Position numbers and translations under genes: made by a program. The notes under the pieces were generated by a model. The model saw only the letters and a program-made list of their open reading frames with translations. It searched no databases and was not told the origin of the DNA. From NCBI GenBank assembly GCA_030039195.1, contig JASHQK010000615.1:1-40537 (forward strand): DNA of 40,537 bases, in the 5' to 3' direction. Of the stretch, positions 29,329 to 37,946 are shown one piece after another. The DNA comes from Candidatus Sulfotelmatobacter sp. Its GTDB lineage: Bacteria > Acidobacteriota > Terriglobia > Terriglobales > Acidobacteriaceae. Within the stretch, counting starts at the first letter, position 1; each line of letters begins with the position of its first letter.

Positions 29329-31668
29329 GTGGCAACGCCTGTACAGTCTGTCGCAATGCAAGGCGAGCAAGTGCCGTCGTCTTCTATGAGGGCGGCTCTG
29401 ACGCTGATCGGATTCAGCGCGGTCATCGGCCAGATCACCCTGTTGCGGGAACTCGTCGTCGTGTTCAACGGCAACGAGATTTCGCTGGGAATTATGCTGG
29501 CCACATGGCTTTTCTGGACCGCCGCCGGCAGCGGCGTGAGTAGCCGTTTCGCACGAGGCAGGATAAACGTTCGCCTGGCGGTCGCCGCTCTCGAATGCCT
29601 GCTTGGCGTCAGCCTGCTGCCAACCATCTGGGCGTTGCGCGCCTCCAGAGTTTTTTTCCAGACCGTGCCGGGTGAACTGGTTGGTCCGGTGCCAATGCTG
29701 CTTACATCCCTGACATGCCTGAGCGTGTTTTGTTTTGTCGCAGGGTCGCTTTTCGTCGTCGCGACCAGGATGTACGAACAGGAGTGCGCTGTTTCCGCCC
29801 GCGTCGCTACCAGCTCGGCTTACTTGCTGGAGGCCGCCGGGTCCGCCTTCGGAGGAATCCTGGCAAGTATTGTGTTGCTGCGCTTTCTTGAGTCCTTCCA
29901 GATCGCGACCGTCGTCCTATTGCTGAACCTGTATATGGCGGCAGTTTTGTTGTTCCGGATGAGCCGCAAGCAGGTTAGGGCTGGGATTGTGGCAGCGGCC
30001 CTTTTCGGGGTCCTTCTCCTCATATATGTTTCACCCCGGTTGGACAGGTCGGCGCAACAGCGCCTGTGGCGGGGATTCCGCCTGCTGGGATCGCGCAACT
30101 CGATCTACGGCAATCTGGCGGTCATCCAAACCGGCAATATCCGCAGCATTTATGACAACGGAGTGATCCTTGCCAGCGCGCCAGACGAGAACGCGGCTGA
30201 AGAGGCGGTTCACTACGCTCTCCTGGAGCACCCCGCGCCGAGGCACCTCCTGCTGATTGGCGGCGGCGTGAATGGAAGCATTGCACAGGCGCTGAAACAT
30301 CCATCAGTTGATCAGATAGACTACGTCGAGCTGGATCCCGCGCTGATCGACATAGCACGGCAGTTCTTTCCCCTGCAGTCTGCTTCTATTTTCTCGGACC
30401 CTCGGGTGCACTTGCACTACGCGGATGGCCGGTCGTATCTGAAGACGGCTGGCGACAAATTCGACGTAATCATTCTTAATGTGCCTGACCCGCAGACCGC
30501 TCAGTTAAATCGGTTCTACACTGCCGAGTTCTTTCATTCCGCTCGCGATCATCTCGCGTCCGGCGGACTGCTGGCCTTGCAACTGCGCTCGTCGGAAGAT
30601 TACATCAGCCCCGACTTGGCGGAATTCCTGCGCTGCATTCACTTCACTCTGACCAAAGCTTTTCCTTACGTTGTCGGCATTCCCGGAGAAACAATCCACT
30701 TCTTCGCCGCTGCCCAGCCCGATGTTCTGACGGATAATCCCCAAACCCTGATTGCAAGATTGCAGCAGCGGAATCTGAAGACCCAGTATGTTCGGGAGTA
30801 TTTCATCCCATTCCGCATGATGCCCGATCGCATGGTGCAGATTCACGAGCAATTGCGGCCACTGGCCTCGACGCCGGTCAATCGGGATTTCAATCCCATC
30901 GCCTATTACTTCGATGTTGTGTTATGGAGCACGCAGTTCAAGTTGGGCTATTCCCGGTGGTTTCGGGCCGCTGCTACGATTGCGTTCTCCACCGTTGTCG
31001 ATGCGGTCCTTGGTATCTCATTCTTCCTGGCGGTTCTTTTGGCATTTGTGCGCGATCGCGAGAAACGTACCCGCTCTGCTGCGGCGTACTGTGTGGCTGC
31101 GACAGGATTCACGCTGATGGCTCTGCAGATTTTCCTCTTGCTGGCTTTCCAGTCCGTCTACGGTTACGTTTACCACCAACTCGCGATCCTCGTCGCCATG
31201 TGTATGGCAGGCATTGCCTTCGGAAGCTGGTCGGCCATCCGCCATATTCGCTCCGGCCAAAGTCGAGCTTACCGCTCGATTATGACGACCCAGATCCTGC
31301 TCGCCTTTTCGGCTCCGGCGCTGATATTTGTGGTTAGCCTGTTGTCGAAGATTTCCGGGATGGCGACAACATGGCTGGCTGCGCAGTTAGTCTTTCCTGT
31401 GTTGGCTGCTCTCTGTGGAATGCTGGGAGGTTACCAATTTCCCATCGCAACGGAGATCTTCCTTCAGGACAGCACCGGTCGATCAAGACTCGGCACACTG
31501 TATGCCATCGATCTACTAGGCGGATGCGCGGGCGCGCTTTTGTTGAGCAGCTACCTCATTCCAGTGTTTGGTTTCTGGAAAACCGCATGGCTCAGTGCGG
31601 CGGTAAACCTGGCGCCGATCCTGCTGGCCGGACGGGTGAGCCTGCCGGCACGGTTGTCTCGGGCGTAA
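29329..31668 (+). CDS. Polytopic membrane protein with internal spermidine-synthase-like methyltransferase-fold domain
   Basis: TM block, LLLIGGGVNGSIAQALKHPSVDQIDYVELDPALIDIA ... DGRSYLKTAGDKFDVIILNVPDPQTAQLNRFYTAEFF, then TM block. Confidence 0.82.
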   Translation: MATPVQSVAMQGEQVPSSSMRAALTLIGFSAVIGQITLLRELVVVFNGNEISLGIMLATWLFWTAAGSGVSSRFARGRINVRLAVAALECLLGVSLLPTIWALRASRVFFQTVPGELVGPVPMLLTSLTCLSVFCFVAGSLFVVATRMYEQECAVSARVATSSAYLLEAAGSAFGGILASIVLLRFLESFQIATVVLLLNLYMAAVLLFRMSRKQVRAGIVAAALFGVLLLIYVSPRLDRSAQQRLWRGFRLLGSRNSIYGNLAVIQTGNIRSIYDNGVILASAPDENAAEEAVHYALLEHPAPRHLLLIGGGVNGSIAQALKHPSVDQIDYVELDPALIDIARQFFPLQSASIFSDPRVHLHYADGRSYLKTAGDKFDVIILNVPDPQTAQLNRFYTAEFFHSARDHLASGGLLALQLRSSEDYISPDLAEFLRCIHFTLTKAFPYVVGIPGETIHFFAAAQPDVLTDNPQTLIARLQQRNLKTQYVREYFIPFRMMPDRMVQIHEQLRPLASTPVNRDFNPIAYYFDVVLWSTQFKLGYSRWFRAAATIAFSTVVDAVLGISFFLAVLLAFVRDREKRTRSAAAYCVAATGFTLMALQIFLLLAFQSVYGYVYHQLAILVAMCMAGIAFGSWSAIRHIRSGQSRAYRSIMTTQILLAFSAPALIFVVSLLSKISGMATTWLAAQLVFPVLAALCGMLGGYQFPIATEIFLQDSTGRSRLGTLYAIDLLGGCAGALLLSSYLIPVFGFWKTAWLSAAVNLAPILLAGRVSLPARLSRA

Positions 31669-33187
31669 GCGTTTCAGGTACGTTCTCGCCGAACACCACC
31701 GCTGTAAACATGAATATGTCGGTGTTCGCGTCCTTCCAGCAGCCGGAGCGCATACCTGCTTTGGCGCAAGTTTCCTCGAGGAATCGCTGTCGATCCCATT
31801 TCTCTTCGACTGGCACCTGCGGAAGAAAAATCCCCTCGTGCGCGCCGTTCTTCATCAGCAGACCGTGCTGGCCAACCTTGATCTGTCGAAGGTCGAGCAC
31901 TCGCCGAAGAGGCGACAGCACGGAGATTTCATAGTCCAGTCGCGACAACTCTGAAGCCGATACCGGCTGAAATCGGGGATCGCGAAAGGCGGCCAACGTA
32001 GCCGTGTCCCGCACGGTCATATACAGAGGTTTAACCGCAGAGGTATAGCCGATGCACCCCCGCAGTTCTCCCGATTCGCGCAGGGTCACGAAAGCACCAC
32101 GCTCCTGATTCAGTACTTCGCTTTCACTCGCGGGCGGTTCATACGCCTTTTTCTCCCGCACCGCGTACTCCACCGACTTGCGAGCCAGCGCCAGCAATTC
32201 GCTTTTGTCACGGGCGTTCAGCGAGAATTGCGGTTCTACTGTCTTTCCATTTTGAGTTTTCACAAAGACGTCTGCGCTGTATCCGACCACACGGGAGTGA
32301 TCTCCTATGATGTCGCCGGAATTGGCGTACTTCAGCACCACAGCCCGGTTCGCTCCCATGCGCTCGGCAGCAATCATTGCGGCTACGATGGGTGCGCCGC
32401 CACAAGCTTCCCATACCCGCGTTTCGAAATTCTGCGACATGCTGAGGTAGTCCCAAGCCTCGAGCGCATTGAGCGTTTTATGGTCGATCTTCACAGCTTC
32501 GTCGTAGGGGTGATAGTGCGATAGATCCGAACTGGCCACGATCAGCGTATCGCTGCCTTGGATCAGTTTCGCCAGAGCCAAGCCTAGCGCACGGCTGCTT
32601 TCGTAACTCTGGTCTCCCATGACCACCGGAACCAGTTCAAAGTCACCGAGCACATGTTGCAACCACGGCAATTCCACTTCGAGCGCATGTTCAGCGCCTT
32701 TCGGTGTGGGAACATGTCCCTGGCCCGAAAGCCGGATAGTCGGGCTCATGCTGGCCAGCTGCTTTGCAAACACTTTGTCGACCGGGACTTCACCGAGCGG
32801 CGTCGCATAAGCGTCTCCGTCATAGACGGAGGTGAAATCAAAGGCCTCGTAATGCGACGGCGCAATCACGACTACGCGCGAAAACTTGCGGCCCTTCAGA
32901 ACCGCATAGGTGTAAGCAGCGACCGGGCCCGAGAACTGATAACCGGCGTGCGGTGCAACCACGGCGAGAATAGGATCATTGATGGGCGGGGGAGAAGCGT
33001 GCGCCAGCATGTCATCCATCATCGCCACAAGCGTCTTTGGGTCGGCGGGATAGAAGCCACCGGCGACGCCGGCTTGTCTCACCTCCTGAGGATCGGCAGC
33101 ACGGACGTGCGGCACGGCAGCAATCGCCACGATCGCGATGAGCAGGGACGCTGGCCAATACTTTCTGAGATGCGTCTTGTTATCCAT
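31592..33187 (-). CDS. AmmeMemoRadiSam system protein B/A fusion (MEMO1-like + AMMECR1 domain), with signal peptide
   Basis: Signal SLLIAIVAIAAVPHVRA-ADP; MEMO motifs VAPHAGYQFSGP, APSHYE, SSDLSHYHPYD, EACGGAPI; AMMECR1 motif LRGCIGY. Confidence 0.9.
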   Translation of the reverse strand: MDNKTHLRKYWPASLLIAIVAIAAVPHVRAADPQEVRQAGVAGGFYPADPKTLVAMMDDMLAHASPPPINDPILAVVAPHAGYQFSGPVAAYTYAVLKGRKFSRVVVIAPSHYEAFDFTSVYDGDAYATPLGEVPVDKVFAKQLASMSPTIRLSGQGHVPTPKGAEHALEVELPWLQHVLGDFELVPVVMGDQSYESSRALGLALAKLIQGSDTLIVASSDLSHYHPYDEAVKIDHKTLNALEAWDYLSMSQNFETRVWEACGGAPIVAAMIAAERMGANRAVVLKYANSGDIIGDHSRVVGYSADVFVKTQNGKTVEPQFSLNARDKSELLALARKSVEYAVREKKAYEPPASESEVLNQERGAFVTLRESGELRGCIGYTSAVKPLYMTVRDTATLAAFRDPRFQPVSASELSRLDYEISVLSPLRRVLDLRQIKVGQHGLLMKNGAHEGIFLPQVPVEEKWDRQRFLEETCAKAGMRSGCWKDANTDIFMFTAVVFGENVPETLTPETTVPAGSPVRPAGSAPGLPPH

Positions 33188-33209
33188 ATGCGTATCTCCT
33201 CTCGCGCTT

Positions 33210-34451
33210 TCAGGCGTGCCAAACACCGGGGATTGGCTCCCGGCAGAATGGGCAACTGCCCTTGTGGATCAGCATCTGGCTCGCCGTAAACCCTACGCGC
33301 TCCACCAACATGCGGTGGCACTTCGGGCAGTAGGTATTTTGCGCAGGATGTCCTGGCACATTGCCGATGTACACGTAGTGCAGCCCCTCGGCGTCGGCAA
33401 TCGCCTTGGCACGCTCCAGAGTGGGAACGGGCGTTATGGGCAAGTTTTTCAACAGGTATTCCGGATGGAATTGCGTGAAATGGAGGGGAACATCCGGACC
33501 CAGGTCTGTCTTGATCCAGCGTGCCAAGCCGCTGAATTCGGCGTCGCTGTCGTTCAGCGTTGGCACTACGAGGTACACGATTTCGGTCCACTTGTTCATC
33601 TTGCGCAAGGCGACCAGCGAGTCTAAGACAGGCTTCAGTTCGCCAACGACAACATCCTTGTAGTAGGACTCCGTAAACGCTTTCAGATCGATCTTGACGG
33701 CGTCCATTTTCCCGTACGCCGTCTTGAGCGACTCCTCTTGCATGTAGCCGTTCGAGACGACCACGCTGCGGACGCCGGCTTCGTGGCCGGCATCGGCTGT
33801 ATCCATCAAGTACTCGCTGAAGATGACTGGCTCGCTGTAGGTGTACGCAATCGTTGGACACTGATGCTGTTTGGCCAGTTCGGCAACTAATTTCGGAGGT
33901 GCGTAGTCGGCAGGAACCTGCTCTGGGCGCACTTGCGAAATGTCCCAGTTCTGGCAGAACTTGCAGTTGACGTTGCAACCGGCTGTCGCCAATGAGAAAG
34001 CTAAAGTTCCTGGCAGGTAGTGGAACAGGGGCTTCTTTTCGATGGGATCCACATGCGCTGCGCACACCCGTGAGTGGACCAGCGTGTAGTACGTTCCTCC
34101 GCGATTCTCACGCACGCCACAATAGCCGCGTTCCCGATCGCCCACCGTGCATTCGCGCGGACAGAGTTTGCACTTGATCTTCTTGTTTTGAAGTTTCTGG
34201 TAGAACTTTGCCTCTACGGTGAATCGCGAATCATCCTGCTTTTGCAAGCCCCACGCCGGGATTGCGAACATGCACTGGGCAAATTCACAGACGCCCAAAG
34301 CTGCTCCGGACGTCAAAGCGCACTCCAGGAATGAACGGCGATCCATCTGGCACGAGAACGAATTTCGCTCGCCCCAGATAGCGGGACTCTGGCGTTCTTT
34401 ACCGTCTGCCGTGGCTCTCACGCCCTCTTGCGTCTTGAGCTTGGACGACAT
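33210..34451 (-). CDS. AmmeMemoRadiSam system radical SAM enzyme with RR-type N-terminal signal-like segment
   Basis: CNVNCKFCQNW (CxxxCxxC), CKLCPRECTVGDRERGYCGVRENRGG; DRRSFLECALTSGAALGV near N-terminus (alternative start ATG 34346). Confidence 0.9.
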   Translation of the reverse strand: MSSKLKTQEGVRATADGKERQSPAIWGERNSFSCQMDRRSFLECALTSGAALGVCEFAQCMFAIPAWGLQKQDDSRFTVEAKFYQKLQNKKIKCKLCPRECTVGDRERGYCGVRENRGGTYYTLVHSRVCAAHVDPIEKKPLFHYLPGTLAFSLATAGCNVNCKFCQNWDISQVRPEQVPADYAPPKLVAELAKQHQCPTIAYTYSEPVIFSEYLMDTADAGHEAGVRSVVVSNGYMQEESLKTAYGKMDAVKIDLKAFTESYYKDVVVGELKPVLDSLVALRKMNKWTEIVYLVVPTLNDSDAEFSGLARWIKTDLGPDVPLHFTQFHPEYLLKNLPITPVPTLERAKAIADAEGLHYVYIGNVPGHPAQNTYCPKCHRMLVERVGFTASQMLIHKGSCPFCREPIPGVWHA

Positions 34452-34464
34452 CTTGGACTCTCAA

Positions 34465-35484
34465 TCACGCCGCGGCCCCCACCTCGACAACCGCGATTCT
34501 TCTGGGATCATCTGTGCCCAGTCGATGCTGTTGATCGGCAGCGGTCGCGATGTAGTGTGGCGCTCTGCCATCTGCTTCGAGCGTCTTCAATCCTTTCTCA
34601 GCTCTCTTGCGTTCGATGATTTGCCAGCCGGTGTAGTCGAGCGCGACGGGATCTTGCGAAACCATCAGTGCATTGTTCTTCCAACAGAATTCCGGCTTGT
34701 ATCCCGGCCCGCCTTCGTACGATGCCGTGGTCGCATCACAGATGGTCAAACGCAGCTTGGTTCTGATTTCCGGCAGCATGTTCAAATCTGCGATGTATGG
34801 ATTGCAGCCGTTCGGGTGGTATTTGTTTGGATTATGAATGATTCCATACATGTTTTTCAGAGCGATGGTGACACCGGCGCCGTCATGGTCTTTCAAGACG
34901 GGGACATTGATCAGGACGTCGCAGTGCTGCGTCAGAATCTTCGACAACCGGCTGCCTACGCTTCCGTACGCTGACAGTTCTTCTTCGTAACCCATTCGAT
35001 CGGTGCCGAAGCATTGAACACGATTTGCGGCGGTCGAAACATGGAATCCAACCCGTTCCAGTTCGTCGCTGTCGCGGTCCCAGACGACGATATCGTTCGC
35101 CTTAATTCCAGCCTCCTGCAATCGTTCACAAATGGCCTCAACCAGCTGGACACTGCTCGAGAGTCCGCGCCCGCCCAGAGCGTTCACTTTGATTCCCACC
35201 GTCTCACCGGTATGGACTAGCTTCTTCCACGGCTCGGCTGGATGATCAAGATCAAAAAAACTCTGCATGGCCCGATCCAATAAGCTCAGAACACGATTGG
35301 GATCTACCTTTGCCCCGGTGCCGCGTAGCAGCCCGTCGCGGGCGATGACAACCCTTGATTTTCCAGGTGCCTGTTGCCCTGCTGCTTCGAGCAGCGGCAC
35401 CTTGCCGGCAACGCGGAGGGTCGCAACTCCCGTGGCGCATTTCTTCAGAAAGTCACGCCGACTGGTTTCGTATCGATGGCTCAT
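34465..35484 (-). CDS. DUF362 domain protein with Tat signal
   Basis: SRRDFLKKCATGVATLRVAG; INVPVLKDHDGAGVTIALKNMYGIIHNPNKYHPNGCNPYIADL. Confidence 0.85.
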   Translation of the reverse strand: MSHRYETSRRDFLKKCATGVATLRVAGKVPLLEAAGQQAPGKSRVVIARDGLLRGTGAKVDPNRVLSLLDRAMQSFFDLDHPAEPWKKLVHTGETVGIKVNALGGRGLSSSVQLVEAICERLQEAGIKANDIVVWDRDSDELERVGFHVSTAANRVQCFGTDRMGYEEELSAYGSVGSRLSKILTQHCDVLINVPVLKDHDGAGVTIALKNMYGIIHNPNKYHPNGCNPYIADLNMLPEIRTKLRLTICDATTASYEGGPGYKPEFCWKNNALMVSQDPVALDYTGWQIIERKRAEKGLKTLEADGRAPHYIATAADQQHRLGTDDPRRIAVVEVGAAA

Positions 35485-35588
35485 AATGCCGGCTCGTTGG
35501 AGATCGGTATTGAGGAGTCGCCTTATCTCGTATACCGCGAGCGCTTTGAGTTTTCAGTGACACCGCGCACAAACCTTCGGCCACCAAC

Positions 35589-36098
35589 TCATTTTGTCAG
35601 CCGCCGTTCGATACCGCGCCCCAGCAACACAATGGCCTGTGGGGTTTCCACGGATTCTTCATACGCGACGATCCGAACTAAATAAGGTCCCTTACGGAAG
35701 ACAAGGCTCTGGGTATGCAGGCGCGCCGCGTCTCCCATCTGCACCGGTTGGGCGTCGCCGGCCGGTTCCGATTCGAAAATTTTCGCGGCGCCCTTTGAAT
35801 TTCCCATCGTGTAGATATCGACGGCCGCATCGATCTGGTTGTTGAAGTCGTAGTCAGTCGTCGACACTCTTTGTACTCCGGCTTGCAAGTACCGTTCGGC
35901 GTCGCCGTCGATGTACTTCCACAGATCCACAGCTTCGAATGTGCGGATACCGTCAGCCTTTGTCCAGCCTGCAACCTCGTTGGAACCCGGAAAGAGGTCG
36001 TTTGAACTCACAGAGTGCCGCTTGCAACTGACAACTGAGAAGAGAGCCAGGCACAATGCCACCATCACCGCACTGCATAGAGGCTTCCCGCTCCTCAT
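35589..36098 (-). CDS. Putative lipoprotein, DUF6599-like
   Basis: Start ATG 36098 with RBS ggaggg; lipobox-like FSVVSC; PGSNEVAGWTKADGIRTFEAVDLWKYIDGDAERYLQAG. Confidence 0.65.
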   Translation of the reverse strand: MRSGKPLCSAVMVALCLALFSVVSCKRHSVSSNDLFPGSNEVAGWTKADGIRTFEAVDLWKYIDGDAERYLQAGVQRVSTTDYDFNNQIDAAVDIYTMGNSKGAAKIFESEPAGDAQPVQMGDAARLHTQSLVFRKGPYLVRIVAYEESVETPQAIVLLGRGIERRLTK

Positions 36099-36239
36099 GG
36101 CTTTGCCCTCCGATTGGCTCGATTCGGCACGATCTGGTGGGTTCAGCAACGGCTCCGACGCTAATCACGTAAACCGCCGGCTGATGCCTTTCCGGCAAGA
36201 ACTGCAAGTTCAATGTTCTGCTGGGCGACATTCCATTGC

Positions 36240-36255
36240 TGTGAGCCAGATCACG
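36240..36255. promoter_or_regulatory. Candidate CRP/FNR-type palindrome upstream of the DUF6599/DUF362/radical SAM/MEMO operon
   Basis: TGTGA-GCCAGA-TCACG, about 145 bp upstream of the ATG at 36098. Confidence 0.4.
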
Positions 36256-36407
36256 TCACAGCCTTGAAGCGGCACTCCCCAAGCTCAGTCCTGTGATTGG
36301 TTTGTCTATCCGAGCAGGGAGAAGATATTGAGAAAGCGTTGTTTATCGGACCGTCAATGGGCGCTTGAACAGAGCTTCGGCGAGGAGAGCGATTCCGCCG
36401 CGGAGGG

Positions 36408-36519
36408 ATTGTCGAGAAACTCGGCGGGGGCCTGCATATCAGGATTTCATCTGGAAAGAGGCCGACCCCGACATCCCAATCTTGAAACAAGCCAAAGCCG
36501 GTACGCGAAGATGCAGTAG
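36408..36519 (+). pseudogene. Collapsed remnant of a TPR Ser/Thr kinase gene (C-terminal tail, possibly also glycine-loop fragment)
   Basis: [22 protein letters not shown] then, one frame over, YAKMQ*, matching [30 protein letters not shown] of the intact kinase; IVEKLGGG just upstream resembles [11 protein letters not shown]. Confidence 0.6.
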
Positions 36520-36560
36520 GTATCCGGAGTGTCCTCCGCTTGCGGTCGAGACGAATTCGA

Positions 36561-37946
36561 TCAAGCCTCAGCATTGGCTAGTGGCAGCCATACCCGAAAG
36601 CGCGTATCGCCGGGTTTCGAATTGACCTGAATATTTCCCTTGTGCTTCCGCACAATCCGCTGCACGGTATCAAGTCCCAACCCAGTGCCCTCGCCCACTG
36701 CCTTGGTCGTAAAGAAAGGCTCAAAGATGTGCGCCCGTATTTCTGGAGAGATTCCCGGGCCGTTATCGCCGATTTCAACCACGACGCAGCCGTCGTCGCG
36801 ATACGTTCGAACTCGAAGCTCTCCCTTTCCGCTCATCGCATCGATGGCGTTGTCCATGAGATTGGTCCAGACCTGATTGAGCTCGCTGCCAAATGAGTTG
36901 ACGAGAAATGGAACCGGTTGGTAATCGCGCTGCACGCTCACGCCGCGTTTGAGCTTATGGTTCAAAATCGTCAAAGTCGTTTCGAGACTCTTCACCACAT
37001 CGACGTTTTGCAAGGACGACTGGTCCATGTACGTGTATTCCTTAATGGCGCGGACCAACTCGGAGATTCGCGAAGTGCTGCTCTCAATCTCTTTCAAAAG
37101 GCTGGCGATCTCCACAGATGCTGCAATCCTCACTAAGGCCGCCCGCGCCGTGCCCGCGTCGAGGTTTTCGAATAACGACTCCAGCGCAGAGGGCTGGATT
37201 CCTCTTTGCGCCAACTCGGCCGACAATTCCCACAAATCGTTCTGCCCATGGCTCCGCAACAACGAGTCAATCTGATCTTCCAGGTCGCTGATCGTGAGGG
37301 TGTCCGGCGGGGGCGAGTCATTCTGTGTAAAAGATGATTCGAGCTTCTCGATTTCTGCTTTTTGCGTAGGTGTCAGCTCCCGCTGGCCGAGCTGGAGACT
37401 GGCCTCTTTAATGCGATGCAGCGTATCGCGCAACTGTGCCGACGCACGTTTTGCGGCGGCAGCGGGATTGTTGAGTTCATGAGCAAGTCCGGCTGAAAGT
37501 TTTCCCAAGCTGGCCAGCCGGTCCCGCTGCTGTTCGAGCCGAGTCGCTTCGCGAACACGGTCGGTCATCACGCCAACCAGGCGCTTCACCAATTCCGGCA
37601 TCTTCTGCACCAGTTCCGGAAACAGCGCTGAGGGAAAACGCAGGATTCGGCCCTCGCTGGTTGTACGGCCCGTGACCGTAAACTGCTTCATCCGCGAGAA
37701 CGGCAGCGCACCGGTGACGTCTCCCACTTTGCCGGGTATGACGACAATCTCGCCATTGAAGTCGCCTCGCCACTCAAAGTCGCCTTCCAGGAGGACAAAC
37801 ATCCAATCGGGCGGATCGCCTTGCTTCGCGTAGACCTCACCCGCCTTGAGCTTGAGCTCTTTCGACTGGCTGAGAAACCAGTCGATCTGATCTGCCGGCA
37901 ATTCTGCGAATGCAGCAAAGCGCAATAGTTCTGATGAAGTTGCCAT
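36561..37946 (-). CDS. Histidine kinase with N-terminal CRP-like (cNMP-binding fold) domain
   Basis: AGEVYAKQGDPPDWMFVLLEGDFEW; H-box GKLSAGLAHELNNPAAAAKRAS; N-box NLMDNAIDAM; GTGLGLDTVQRIV. Confidence 0.9.
   Translation of the reverse strand: MATSSELLRFAAFAELPADQIDWFLSQSKELKLKAGEVYAKQGDPPDWMFVLLEGDFEWRGDFNGEIVVIPGKVGDVTGALPFSRMKQFTVTGRTTSEGRILRFPSALFPELVQKMPELVKRLVGVMTDRVREATRLEQQRDRLASLGKLSAGLAHELNNPAAAAKRASAQLRDTLHRIKEASLQLGQRELTPTQKAEIEKLESSFTQNDSPPPDTLTISDLEDQIDSLLRSHGQNDLWELSAELAQRGIQPSALESLFENLDAGTARAALVRIAASVEIASLLKEIESSTSRISELVRAIKEYTYMDQSSLQNVDVVKSLETTLTILNHKLKRGVSVQRDYQPVPFLVNSFGSELNQVWTNLMDNAIDAMSGKGELRVRTYRDDGCVVVEIGDNGPGISPEIRAHIFEPFFTTKAVGEGTGLGLDTVQRIVRKHKGNIQVNSKPGDTRFRVWLPLANAEA

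Noticed and set aside
31371-31934. 187-aa plus-strand ORF spanning the convergent overlap
   Set aside because: Overlaps two supported genes and has no coding-like composition
33079-34065. 328-aa minus-strand ORF in another frame of the radical SAM gene
   Set aside because: Arg/Ser-rich out-of-frame translation; the 33210-34451 frame carries the conserved motifs
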